Source: Sporichthya polymorpha DSM 43042 (GTDB lineage: Bacteria; Actinomycetota; Actinomycetes; Sporichthyales; Sporichthyaceae). Taken from it: a stretch of DNA of 64,000 nt. Location: positions 3,943,057 to 4,007,056 of the forward strand of contig NZ_KB913029.1 of assembly GCF_000384115.1 (NCBI RefSeq), written 5' to 3'. Every line of letters starts with the position of its first letter. Position 1 is the first letter of the stretch. The notes beneath the pieces are model-generated. The model did no database searches. It was not told where the DNA came from and saw only the letters and a list, made by a program, of their open reading frames with translations. Below, piece after piece: positions 50,282 to 58,661 of the stretch. A program made the position numbers and the translations under genes.

Positions 50282-51139
50282 ATGGACCGACCGGCGGGTG
50301 CGGACGGCTTCGCCGACCTGCTGCAGGAGCTGCGCGTCCGCTCAGGGCGCAGCTACGAGGACCTCGCCCGGGCGACGTTCACCAGCCGCTCCACCCTGCA
50401 CCGGTACTGCACGGGGGCGGGGCTGCCGGTCGACGACGACGTCGTGCTCCGCCTCGGGGAGGCCTGCGGCGCCGATGCCGGCGAGCTCGACGACCTCGTC
50501 CGGCGGTGGAAGACCGCCCTCGCGGACCGGGAATCGGGGGCGGTCCGCCCGGTCCCGGCGGACGTCGAGCCGGAGGAGCCGGCCGCGGCGCCGGTCGAGT
50601 CCGAGGGAGCGGAGGCGGACGGGCCCGCCCCGCGGCGCTCGCGGCGCCGGGCGGTGATGGCGGCGGCCGGGCTCGCGGTGGTGGTCCTCGCCGGGGCGGT
50701 GGTCGTCGCGGTCCGGGGCGGGGACGCGCCGGCGTCGGCGGGGCCGACCGGGGCGGCGGGGGAGGACGTGTGCGTGAACCGCTCCGACGTCCGCCGGGCC
50801 GACGGCCCGACCGGGGCGTTCGACGCCACCTGGACCGCCGATCAGCTCTGCCCGAACCAGCCCAACGTGCCGGTGTTCCTCACCCCGCTCGCCCGGGAGG
50901 ACGACCCGGGCGCCCAGGCCGGGACGCTGTACAGCACCGAGAGCTGGTTCGTCTGCTGGACCACCGGCCGCCTGCATTCCGGCGGGAATCGGATCTGGTA
51001 CTACACCCAGGGCGACGTCTCCCACCCCGACCACCGCGACCGCCGGGCGTGGGGCTTCGTCGCGGCTCACTACCTCGACACCGTCCTCGACCCAGACCCC
51101 GGGACACCCCAGTGCCCGGCGCTGCGGGGTCGTTCCTGA
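50282..51139 (+). CDS. membrane-anchored HTH protein with extracytoplasmic domain
   Basis: 285-aa single-pass protein. N-terminal XRE-like HTH: FADLLQELRVRSGRSYEDLARATFTSRSTLHRYCTGAGLP (split around 10-50) with DDVVLRLGEACGADAGELDDL, the form used by actinobacterial HTH proteins. A Pro/Glu linker (about 85-115), one membrane helix (AVMAAAGLAVVVLAGAVVVAV, about 124-144) and an outside domain with four Cys (EDVCVN, QLCPNQ, FVCWTT, PQCPAL) follow. The layout suggests an envelope sensor directly touching DNA; ligand and target unknown. ATG 50282 with a nearby GTG-rich leader. Confidence 0.75.
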   Translation: MDRPAGADGFADLLQELRVRSGRSYEDLARATFTSRSTLHRYCTGAGLPVDDDVVLRLGEACGADAGELDDLVRRWKTALADRESGAVRPVPADVEPEEPAAAPVESEGAEADGPAPRRSRRRAVMAAAGLAVVVLAGAVVVAVRGGDAPASAGPTGAAGEDVCVNRSDVRRADGPTGAFDATWTADQLCPNQPNVPVFLTPLAREDDPGAQAGTLYSTESWFVCWTTGRLHSGGNRIWYYTQGDVSHPDHRDRRAWGFVAAHYLDTVLDPDPGTPQCPALRGRS

Positions 51140-51350
51140 CCGATCGTCAGCCGGCCCGTTTAACCCAGGCCGCGCCGTAGATCGTGAAGCTCGGCAGGAC
51201 GCCGAGGGCTGGGGGCGGCTGAATTCCTGGGGTCGAGAAAGGGCGAGCTCGCTAGCTCGGGTATGCCGTGCGGCGGTCGAGGTCGCGCGCTCGCGTGTAC
51301 TGCCGAGCTTGGATGCGGGTCGCTGCCGTCAACGTCGAGCGGCGAGGTGT

Positions 51351-52283
51351 TTAGGACGCGATGGCTGGGTGGCGGAACACTTCACGCCGGTGCCAGGCGA
51401 GGTGATCCGCCGCGGGTAGGGGGCTGCCCGGTCGGGGCTGCAGGGCTCGCCCGTGCAGGTCGTAGAGGTGACGGCCGGCCTCGGTCCGGGCCGAGTAGTG
51501 CGTGGACACGACGATCGAAGCGCCCTCGTCCAGACCCAGCACGCCCCGGTCCAGCAGCTTGTGGTGAAGCGTGCACAGAGCGAGCCCATTGTCGAGCTCG
51601 TCTGGCCCGTCGTGCGTGAACCACCGGACGTGCGCGGCATCGATGCCCACCGCCTGTCCACCGAGTTGTCCGTCGAACCCACAGAAGGCGCACTGGCGGT
51701 CCCAGGCGGCCAGGACCGCCCTTGGCCAGTCTGAGGACCGGCGCCGTGCTTGATTCATGAGAGCAGGAGCAGATGTATCCGGATCGAATCCAACCGCGAT
51801 GAGGAGATCCGGCACGACGGTCGGGGGGAACTCGTCTTCCGCGAGCCGCCGCGCCAGACCGGCAATGTCGCCGGCGGTGATGATTGCGACTTCGAGCTCT
51901 GGGGTGAAGCGGCCGACCGGGTTCGAATCGCGGAGGGGAGTGACGTCGTCGTCTGGGACCGCTGCACTGAGGGTCCAGACACCATCGTTCCGGAGCCGGG
52001 TGAAGGGATACGCCGCGGACTTGACGGAAGCGGCCGTCGAAGGGGGACCAAACTCCGCTAGAAGTTGCGGCAGTTCCCTGGCCGCGTCAGACCAGACGAT
52101 TTGGCTGCTCCCGGTTCGCGCGAGCCGCCCAAGGGCGAGGAGCGTCAGTAGACGCTTGTGCGGAGACCTCGAACCGTCGGAGCGGCGGTTCTGGTTCAGC
52201 CGCATCAATCGTGCGATGGCGTCGGTTGGTGCGCTGCGCTGACGAGCGGGAGACTCCGCTCCGCGATCGTCATGTAACGACAT
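51351..52283 (-). CDS. HNH endonuclease, phosphorothioate-DNA-dependent restriction type
   Basis: 310-aa protein matching the SBD-HNH (ScoMcrA-like) restriction enzymes that cut phosphorothioated DNA. N-terminal part: HKRLLTLLALGRLARTGSSQIVW, LPQLLAEFGPP, YPFTRLRNDGVW and GRFTPELEVAI, the sulfur-binding-domain region. C-terminal HNH: CAFCGFDGQ, then DAAHVRWFTHDGPDELDNGLALCTLHH (split near 215-250) with zinc Cys pairs. No dnd modification genes are in the window, as expected for an enzyme that attacks incoming modified DNA. It borders the IS3 element. Confidence 0.85.
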   Translation of the reverse strand: MSLHDDRGAESPARQRSAPTDAIARLMRLNQNRRSDGSRSPHKRLLTLLALGRLARTGSSQIVWSDAARELPQLLAEFGPPSTAASVKSAAYPFTRLRNDGVWTLSAAVPDDDVTPLRDSNPVGRFTPELEVAIITAGDIAGLARRLAEDEFPPTVVPDLLIAVGFDPDTSAPALMNQARRRSSDWPRAVLAAWDRQCAFCGFDGQLGGQAVGIDAAHVRWFTHDGPDELDNGLALCTLHHKLLDRGVLGLDEGASIVVSTHYSARTEAGRHLYDLHGRALQPRPGSPLPAADHLAWHRREVFRHPAIAS

Positions 52284-52425
52284 GTTTCGAGCCTACGGCG
52301 GCTCGTACCTGTAGCAGTGGATTGCTTGGATGTTGCGAGAACGCCGGCAAGCGCAGGGAGTGCACGATTAAATGAATCGCCCTGGGTTCCTTGGAGGCTC
52401 CTGACCTTGGAACGAGGATGGGGCC

Positions 52426-52767
52426 ATGGAGAACAAGGGGGCGTCGGGTAAGCCGTCGCAGCGTCGCTACACCGAGGCTGAGAAGCAGGGCGCGGTGCGC
52501 TTGGTCCGCGCGCTTCGTAAGGAGCTCGGCGGCACGCAGGGGGCGATCTCGCGGGTTTCGGCCCAGCTCGGGTACGGCTCGGAGTCGGTGCGTAAGTGGG
52601 TCCACCAGGCTGACATCGATGAGGGCATCGAGCCCGGCCTGACCTCGGCGGAGTCGGCGCGGATCAAGGAGCTCGAGCAGGAGAACCGTGAGCTGCGCCG
52701 GGCCAATGACCTGTTGAAGCGGGCCTCGGCTTTTTTCGCGGCGGAGCTCGACCGCCCATCGAAGTGA
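52426..52767 (+). CDS. IS3-family transposase OrfA
   Basis: 113-aa DNA-binding subunit: an HTH_Tnp_1 domain (SQRRYTEAEKQGAVRLVRAL, GYGSESVRKWVHQAD) and a C-terminal leucine-zipper-like coiled coil (IKELEQENRELRRANDLLKRA). Its stop overlaps the orfB start (GTGA). In IS3 elements OrfA is also made as a fusion with OrfB by ribosomal frameshifting. Confidence 0.92.
   Translation: MENKGASGKPSQRRYTEAEKQGAVRLVRALRKELGGTQGAISRVSAQLGYGSESVRKWVHQADIDEGIEPGLTSAESARIKELEQENRELRRANDLLKRASAFFAAELDRPSK
52731..52737 (+). promoter_or_regulatory. putative programmed -1 frameshift site
   Basis: TTTTTTC in the orfA end. The orfB frame is open from here into orfB, so a -1 slip would give the OrfAB transposase typical of the IS3 family. 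Confidence 0.55.
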
Positions 52768-54131
52768 TCGTCGCGTTCATCGACGACAACCGTGCAGAGT
52801 TCGGAGTCGAGTTCATCTGCAAGCACATGCAGGTGGCTCCGAGCACGTACTACGCCGCGAAGAAGCGCCAGTCCCAACCGTGTGCGCGGGCGGTTCGCGA
52901 CGCGGTGATGATGCAGATCTTGCTCGCGTTGTGGATCGCCAATCGGAAGGTCTACGGGGCCCACAAGCTCTGGAAGGCCGCCCGCCGCGCCGGCCACGAC
53001 ATCGGCCGTGACCAGGTCGCCCGCCTCATGCGGGAACTCGGCATCGAGGGCGTTTCCCGGCTGCGCAAGAAGGTCTTCACCACCCGAGCGGACCCGGACG
53101 CCACCCGGGCTCCGGACCTGGTCAACCGGCACTTCAAGGCTGACCGTCCCGATGCCCTGTGGGTCACCGACCTCACTTACGTCCCGACCCGGTCGGGGAT
53201 GGCCTACGTGTGCTTCATCGTCGACGCGTTCAGCCGGCGCATCGTGGGCTGGCGGGTGGCGTCGAACATGAAGACCGAGATGGTCCTCGACGCTTTGGAG
53301 ATGGCCCGGGCCTCGCGCGGCGGGCACCGGCTCATCGGCCTGGTGACACATTCTGATGCAGGATCACAATTTACCTCGGTGCGCTTCACCGAGCGGCTGG
53401 ACGAGATCGGTGCCAGGCCCTCGATCGGGACCGTCGCCGACTCCTACGACAACGCTCTGGCCGAGACGACCAACGGGCTCTACAAGACCGAGTGCGTCTA
53501 CGGGCCTGATACCCGTGGTTGGGAGGACGTCGAGGACCTCGAACTGGCGACCCTGTCCTGGGTGCACTGGTTCAACGAACAGCGGCTGCACGGGCACTGC
53601 GGCGACCTTCCGCCGGCGGAGTACGAAGCAGCGTTCTACGCTGGCCAAGACTCCAACCCGGTCGGATTGGAATCCAATAAGAAGAGCCGCCATCAGACCC
53701 AGGGCGATTCACCGGTCGGTGGATCCGGGCTTAGGTCGCCGTGCAGCTGTCTCGCCTATTCATGTGGCACCAGCGCCAGCGCAACGAAGTCGTCGTCGCG
53801 CTTCGCGGCGATGCCGTGCCGGGCCAGGACGGCGAGCATGTCGGACTCGCGTGCCGGCGGGATCTGCAGGTACCAGCCGTTGAGCGTCGTGTCCTCGAGG
53901 GTGGCCCCGGCGTCGGTCCGGAGTGCGGCGATGATCGGACCCTTCGGATCGAACAGCTCCAGGGTGTTGGCGGTGGCCATCGGCGGCCAGTCCCCATCCG
54001 CGACGCCGGGTAAGTCAGTGGGGCTAAACGGATCGGTCATGTATTCGAAGTCCTCCGGCTCAAACCCGACGAAGTTGTGCTTCAACGAGGGCTGGAAAGC
54101 GAGGAATTCGTCCAGGGTCGTGCAGGCGTAG
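52764..54131 (+). CDS. IS3-family transposase OrfB, reading through the right IS end
   Basis: 455 codons. HTH_21 part (NRKVYGAHKLWKAARRAGHDIGRDQVARLMRELG, split) and an rve integrase core: DALWVTDLTYVPTRSG (first Asp), THSDAGSQFTS (second Asp), then AETTNGLYKTECVYG (Glu), the DDE triad intact. The recognisable protein ends at PAEYEAAFYAG near 53640. The frame then continues through the right inverted repeat (53697-53711) into flanking DNA up to 54131, giving about 150 unrelated extra residues. Overlaps the antisense gene at 53756-54241. Confidence 0.85.
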   Translation: MIVAFIDDNRAEFGVEFICKHMQVAPSTYYAAKKRQSQPCARAVRDAVMMQILLALWIANRKVYGAHKLWKAARRAGHDIGRDQVARLMRELGIEGVSRLRKKVFTTRADPDATRAPDLVNRHFKADRPDALWVTDLTYVPTRSGMAYVCFIVDAFSRRIVGWRVASNMKTEMVLDALEMARASRGGHRLIGLVTHSDAGSQFTSVRFTERLDEIGARPSIGTVADSYDNALAETTNGLYKTECVYGPDTRGWEDVEDLELATLSWVHWFNEQRLHGHCGDLPPAEYEAAFYAGQDSNPVGLESNKKSRHQTQGDSPVGGSGLRSPCSCLAYSCGTSASATKSSSRFAAMPCRARTASMSDSRAGGICRYQPLSVVSSRVAPASVRSAAMIGPFGSNSSRVLAVAIGGQSPSATPGKSVGLNGSVMYSKSSGSNPTKLCFNEGWKARNSSRVVQA

Positions 54132-54241
54132 ATCGCACGCCATTCGGCGGCGAGTTCGCGGGCCCGCTCGGCCTCGTACAAGGCAAAGCTGTCGTGGTAC
54201 TCGACGTAGCCGTAGACGACGACGAACGGGGCGGATGACAT
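53756..54241 (-). CDS. hypothetical protein beside the IS
   Basis: 161-aa soluble acidic protein: FVVVYGYVEYHDSFALYEAERARELAAEW, LDEFLAFQPSLKHNFVGFEPEDFEY, then DGDWPPMATANTLELFDPKG. Family not recognised. ATG 54241 begins the frame; its 3' end is only 45 bp from the IS right end. Its composition is more credible than the opposite-strand extension of orfB, so it is taken as the real gene. May belong to the defence-like island. Confidence 0.6.
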   Translation of the reverse strand: MSSAPFVVVYGYVEYHDSFALYEAERARELAAEWRAIYACTTLDEFLAFQPSLKHNFVGFEPEDFEYMTDPFSPTDLPGVADGDWPPMATANTLELFDPKGPIIAALRTDAGATLEDTTLNGWYLQIPPARESDMLAVLARHGIAAKRDDDFVALALVPHE

Positions 54242-54419
54242 GGGAGCAGCGTAGGGCTCGACACCGACACTTTCGTGGCTTGCGGGTGATCCATCGACGC
54301 CCCGTCGACCGTCGGGTCGAGCAGGCTAACGGTCACCAGCGCCGTGGTGTAGGAACGTCGACGTGAACGTGATTGCCCGGCGGTCGCCGGGATGGACCTG
54401 AGTCTTGGAGGCGATCGCG

Positions 54420-54545
54420 ATGGTGCTGTGCCTGCCCACGGAGCCGAAGGTCACGGCGCATGCGGGGAAGGCCGCCTTGCAAGCGCTCAAGACCCAGATG
54501 CGTCCGGATGACAGGCGGATCACCAACCTCCGCCATGAGCGGTGA
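54420..54545 (+). CDS. 41-codon ORF coupled to the helicase gene
   Basis: Starts MVLCLPTEPKVTAHAGKAAL and ends ITNLRHER. GGAGG lies eight bases before the ATG, and its stop overlaps the GTG of the large helicase gene (GTGA). It may be a small coupled protein or simply a leader that sets helicase translation. No family recognised. Confidence 0.4.
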   Translation: MVLCLPTEPKVTAHAGKAALQALKTQMRPDDRRITNLRHER

Positions 54546-57500
54546 CCTCTGTGGATGACCTCCCGGTCGGCCTGTACGAAGCCCTGGTCACCGAGCGGCT
54601 GGCCGCCCGCCTCCGCGACCTCGCCGATGACCTTGTACAGCAGACAGGGCCGCTGCTCGCTGCGGAGGCGCCGGACCGGCTTGCCTGGCATGTCGCCCGC
54701 GAAGTCGAGCGCGCGATCGCCCACGTGCCGGATACCGAGCGGGTCGGCACTGGCGTAGCGACCGTCCGAGCTCTGCTTCAGGAGTTAGCGGCCACGGCCG
54801 GGGCCGAGGCGGCCGACCTCCCGGTAGAGACCGGCGACGTCCTGCGGGCCATCCGGGCCCGCAACCTGGACGGGACCGCCAGAGAGGTCGCTTCCCCGCT
54901 GGTCCCGCTGCTCGACACCACCCTGCTCACCAACGCCCCCGGCGAACCCAACCTGTGGGCCCAGCTGATCTCCGAGGTCGACTCCGCCGCCGCCATTGAC
55001 GTCGTGATGGCCTTCATCCGGCGCAGCGGCATCGCGCCCCTGCTGGAGCCGCTGCGCCGGCACTGTGAGTCGGGGAAGCCGCTGCGGGTCCTGACCACCA
55101 CGTACACCGGCTCCACCGAGGCCGAGGCCCTGGACCTGCTGGCCGACCTCGGCGCGGATGTGCGCGTCTCCTACGACCTCACGACGACCCGGCTGCACGC
55201 CAAAGCGTGGATGTTTCACCGACCTGGTGGCTACTCCACCGGTTACATCGGGTCGTCGAACCTCACGCGGTCGGCCCAGGTCACCGGCCTGGAGTGGAAC
55301 GTGCGTCTCTCCGGTGCCCGCAACCCTGACGTAGTCGCGAAGTTCGCCGCGATGTTCGACGGTTACTGGAACAGCGGCGACTTTCTGCCCTACGACCCGG
55401 CCCAGTTCGACGATCAAATGGCCCACGCTCGCCGTGACGCCGGTCCGCACGTGTTCCTCAGCCCGGTGGAGATCACGCCGACCCCGTTTCAAGATCGGCT
55501 GCTGGAGCTGCTCGAACTGGCCCGAAGCCGCGGGCAGCACCGCAACCTACTGGTCGCGGCGACCGGGACCGGGAAGACTGTGATGGCGGCGCTGGACTAC
55601 GCCCGCCTGCGCGCGGTCTTGCCGCGAGCCAGGTTGCTCTTCGTCGCGCACCGGCAGGAGATCCTCGACCAGAGCATGGCGACCTTTCGGCATGCGCTGC
55701 GCGATGCCAGCTTCGGGGAGAAGTGGGTGGGCGGGTCACGGCCCGTCGCGTTCGAGCACGTGTTCGCCTCCATCCAGAGCCTCAACGCCGCGGACCTCGA
55801 GCGGCTGCCGACCGAGCACTTCGACGTCGTCATCGTCGACGAGATCCACCACGGCGCGGCCCCGTCCTACGCGCGCCTGCTCGACCGCATCCAGCCGGCC
55901 GAGCTGCTGGGTCTCACGGCAACGCCGGAGCGCAGTGACGGGCTTCCGATCCTGCACTGGTTCGGCGACCGCATCACCGCCGAACTGCGGCTCTGGGACG
56001 CCATCGACCAGCAGTACCTGGCGCCGTTTACCTACTTCGGCATCCACGATGGCGTTGACCTGCGGGATGTTCCCTGGAGGCGTGGGCGCGGTTACGACAC
56101 GCATGCCTTGAGTTCGATCTACACCTCGGCCGACTCCTGGGCGCGGTTGGTCATCAAACAGGTCATGGCCCACGCTGACGTGACCGCTATGCGATGTCTC
56201 GGCTTCTGCGTCGACATCGAGCACGCCCACTTCATGGCCCGACATTTCCGCGCCCACGACATCGACGCGGTGGCGATCGACGCGAGTACCCCACCCGCTG
56301 AGCGGCAGGCCGCCCTGCGTGATCTGGCCGACGGCCGGGTCCGTGCGGTGTTCTCCGTCGACCTGTTCAACGAGGGCGTGGACGTCCCGGTCGTCGACAC
56401 GGTGCTTATGCTGCGCCCGACCGAGAGCCCCACCCTGTTCCTGCAGCAGCTGGGGCGTGGTCTGCGCAAGGCCCCGAACAAGGCAGCGTGCACGGTGCTT
56501 GACTTCGTCGGCACGCATCGGCGCGAGTTCCGCTTTGATCGGCGCTTCCGGGCGCTGCTCGGTGGATCCCGCAAGGACGTCGAACGGGCCGTTCAGCAGG
56601 GGTTCCCCTACCTCCCGGCGGGTTGTCACATGCACCTGGATCGGGTTGCCACCGACGTCGTGCTGGCGAGTTTGCGGAATGCGTTGCCGTCGCGGTGGCC
56701 AGCGAAAGTCGAGGAGCTTCGCTCGCTGCGGGTCGAGCGACCGGATCTGGGTCTGGCCGGCTTTCTCGACGAGTCTGGGCTGGACCTCGACGACGTGTAT
56801 CAGGGCGGACGGGGTTGGTCTGACCTGCAAGCTGCCGCCGGAGTCGTCCTCGAACACGACGGTCCGCACGAGACTGCGTTGCGCCGGGCGATCGGGCGTC
56901 TCCTGCACGTTGACGATGCTGAGCGCCTTGATGCCTACCGGGAGCTGTTTGCTGACGCCGAGCCGCCCGACGTGAGCCAGCTGCCGGCGCGTCGGCGCCG
57001 GTTGTTGGCGATGGTGGTCGCCGTGGTGGGTGAGTCGGTTTTGGCCAAGGATGCGTCGCTGCAAGCCGGGGTCGACCTGCTGTGGCAACATCCGCAGGTT
57101 CGGGCTGAGGCGCGCGAGTTGTTGTCCGTGCTTGACCAGCGTGTGGATCACGTGTCGTTCCCAATTCCGAGCCATCCTGACGTCCCGTTGGAGATTCACG
57201 CGCGGTACAGCCGGATCGAAATTTTCGCGGCGACCGGGGTCAGCGAGTCGGCCAAGATGCCGCCGTGGCAGACCGGGGTCTACGACGCCAAAGACATCGC
57301 CGCCGACCTGCTCGCGATCACGATGGACAAGAGCGGCGAATCGTTTTCCCCGACCACCCGATACCGCGACTACGCGATCAGCCGGACCTTGCTGCACTGG
57401 GAGAGCCAATCGGTTACCCGTGCGGACAGCCCGACGGGCAGGCGCTACCAGCAGCACGCGGAGATGGGGCGCTCGATCTTCGTCTTCGCCCGGCTCAAGG

Positions 57501-57640
57501 AGACCGACCGGGCGTTCTGGTTTCTCGGACCCGCCACCTATCGCTCCCACGAGGGGGAGCGACCGATGGCCATCACATGGGAGCTGGAATACCCCCTGCC
57601 CGGTGACCTGTACGCGAGCTTCGCCTCGGCTGTGGCGTAG
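54542..57640 (+). CDS. PLD-nuclease / SF2 helicase / DUF3427 protein
   Basis: 1032-aa multidomain protein. Residues about 130-285: phospholipase-D-type nuclease domain with RLHAKAWMF near 217 and GSSNLTRSA near 238 (HKD-like H-x-K plus downstream N). About 310-680: superfamily 2 helicase with Walker A AATGTGKTVMAAL (about 339), VDEIHHGA Walker B (about 433), GLTATPERSDG (motif III) and QQLGRGLRKAPNK motif VI (about 633). About 885-1030: DUF3427 (PPWQTGVYDAKDIAADLL to FWFLGPATY). This architecture processes or degrades DNA and is common in accessory, defence-associated loci. GTG 54542 overlaps the 41-codon ORF. Confidence 0.9.
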   Translation: MTSVDDLPVGLYEALVTERLAARLRDLADDLVQQTGPLLAAEAPDRLAWHVAREVERAIAHVPDTERVGTGVATVRALLQELAATAGAEAADLPVETGDVLRAIRARNLDGTAREVASPLVPLLDTTLLTNAPGEPNLWAQLISEVDSAAAIDVVMAFIRRSGIAPLLEPLRRHCESGKPLRVLTTTYTGSTEAEALDLLADLGADVRVSYDLTTTRLHAKAWMFHRPGGYSTGYIGSSNLTRSAQVTGLEWNVRLSGARNPDVVAKFAAMFDGYWNSGDFLPYDPAQFDDQMAHARRDAGPHVFLSPVEITPTPFQDRLLELLELARSRGQHRNLLVAATGTGKTVMAALDYARLRAVLPRARLLFVAHRQEILDQSMATFRHALRDASFGEKWVGGSRPVAFEHVFASIQSLNAADLERLPTEHFDVVIVDEIHHGAAPSYARLLDRIQPAELLGLTATPERSDGLPILHWFGDRITAELRLWDAIDQQYLAPFTYFGIHDGVDLRDVPWRRGRGYDTHALSSIYTSADSWARLVIKQVMAHADVTAMRCLGFCVDIEHAHFMARHFRAHDIDAVAIDASTPPAERQAALRDLADGRVRAVFSVDLFNEGVDVPVVDTVLMLRPTESPTLFLQQLGRGLRKAPNKAACTVLDFVGTHRREFRFDRRFRALLGGSRKDVERAVQQGFPYLPAGCHMHLDRVATDVVLASLRNALPSRWPAKVEELRSLRVERPDLGLAGFLDESGLDLDDVYQGGRGWSDLQAAAGVVLEHDGPHETALRRAIGRLLHVDDAERLDAYRELFADAEPPDVSQLPARRRRLLAMVVAVVGESVLAKDASLQAGVDLLWQHPQVRAEARELLSVLDQRVDHVSFPIPSHPDVPLEIHARYSRIEIFAATGVSESAKMPPWQTGVYDAKDIAADLLAITMDKSGESFSPTTRYRDYAISRTLLHWESQSVTRADSPTGRRYQQHAEMGRSIFVFARLKETDRAFWFLGPATYRSHEGERPMAITWELEYPLPGDLYASFASAVA

Positions 57641-57677
57641 GTCGCGGCCGGCCGCGGCGCCAGGGCAGAGTGGGTAT

Positions 57678-57990
57678 ATGCACCTCGACGGCTGGCAGCT
57701 CGTGCTTAGCCCGACCGACGTCACCAAGCACCTCGCGTGCGCGCATCTCACGGCCCTGGATCTGGCCGCCGCTCGCAGGATCGTCGACGCCCCCGAAGCG
57801 GACGACGAGGCGCTGGAGCTGATCTTCCGCCTCGGCATGGAGCGCGAGGCCGACTACTCGCCGCGCTGCGGGCGCAGGGTCGGTAGGCCGGCGAGATCCC
57901 GGACGACCGCCGTTGTCTATCGGGTGGACGCTCCGAACCGCGCGCTCCCGCAGTTCAGCGGGTTAGTGCGTGCCACTGCTAACAACGGTG
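57678..57990 (+). pseudogene. remnant of a TM0106-family RecB-like nuclease
   Basis: From ATG 57678 about 60 residues (MHLDGWQLVLSPTDVTKHLA, then CAHLTALDLAAARRI, LIFRLGMEREADY) match the N-terminus of TM0106-type RecB-like nucleases. Near 57857 the frame shifts: the continuation (LAALRAQGR) is in another frame and meets TAG at 57884-57886, after which EIPDD is still recognisable. The remaining several hundred residues are missing. Inactive. Once probably in the helicase operon. Confidence 0.75.
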
Positions 57991-57999
57991 AACTCCACG

Positions 58000-58287
58000 T
58001 CTCTGACAAGACGGAGTCCACGGACACGCCGGGGCTGCAGCCAGTCTGGTCTGAGTGTTCGTCAGGTGGCGGCCGATGTATCCGATGTACACAGCGCCGG
58101 ACTTGGCCCAGTGGTCGAGGTAGTAGAGTCGCGGGGTGACCATCCCGTGCTTTCCTAGCTTAAAATGCGCCTGCATCTCGATCTTGCACGACGGGTCGAC
58201 AATCGCTGGGACGGGGAAGATCCGTTCGTCGCCATAGGCCGACATGGTGGTCGAGGACTCCAGAGGAGCGTGACGCTTCACGGTCAT
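58000..58287 (-). pseudogene. fragment of a conserved hypothetical protein
   Basis: About 75 residues from the start near 58287 (GDERIFPVPAIVDPSCKIEM, AHFKLGKHGMVTPRLYYLD, AVYIGYIGRHLTNTQT) look like the C-terminal part of a conserved actinobacterial protein that normally ends close to HLxNTQT. Here the frame runs on into unrelated sequence, and the usual N-terminal part is absent. Likely a truncated remnant joined to the nuclease remnant near 58050. Function of the intact family unknown. Confidence 0.5.
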
Positions 58288-58530
58288 CGGGCGGAAGCCC
58301 TCGCCCTGGCCCGCGCGGCCGACCCGATCGCGATCACTGAGTCGGTGATCGGGGCCTGGGCCCGGCTCGTCGCCGACTGCCGCCAGGGCGGGATCACCCG
58401 CACCGTGAAGCTGATCGACGCCCTCATCGCCGCTACCGCAATCGACCTCGGGTTACCCGTCGTCACCCAGGACGACGATTACGACCGGATGGCCGAGGCC
58501 CACCGCCCGCTCCGCGTGATCAAGGTCTGA
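58270..58530 (+). pseudogene. C-terminal fragment of a PIN-domain (VapC-like) toxin
   Basis: About 80 residues (ARAADPIAITESVIGAWARL, RTVKLIDALIAATAIDLGLPVVTQDDDY) correspond to the second half of a VapC PIN domain with its acidic residues (DALIAATA, TQDDDY). The first strand with the essential N-terminal Asp is missing, as are a start codon with ribosome site and an antitoxin gene. Overlaps the opposite-strand fragment. Judged inactive. Confidence 0.65.
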
Positions 58531-58661
58531 CCGGCCCTCAGGTCACTGCGCAGACCCCAAACTGTCAGACCCCCTCTCTACGGTCTTGCTCATCAGGGCA
58601 CCGGACGTGGTGGGGAGCCGCTCCGGGTGCCGATGTCTTCCACTGACCCGGGGGGTCTTCC

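Larger units (their letters stand above)
52373..53711 (+). mobile_element. IS3-family insertion sequence
   Basis: 1339-bp element bounded by TGAATCGCCCTGGGT (52373-52387) and its complement (53697-53711); similarity continues inward for about 28 bp (GGNGGCTC on both sides). It carries the typical overlapping orfA/orfB pair. The three bases outside the ends differ (AAA left, CCG right), so no target duplication remains, suggesting a deletion or rearrangement next to one end. It splits the HNH gene from the helicase side of the island. Confidence 0.85.

Noticed and set aside
51140-51350. Possible small gene between the membrane HTH protein and the HNH gene
   Set aside because: Only short frames without ribosome sites; no recognisable product in the 211 bp.
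51905-51930. GGTTCGAATC T-loop-like string suggesting a tRNA gene
   Set aside because: It lies inside the HNH endonuclease coding sequence and no acceptor, D or anticodon stems can be formed around it.
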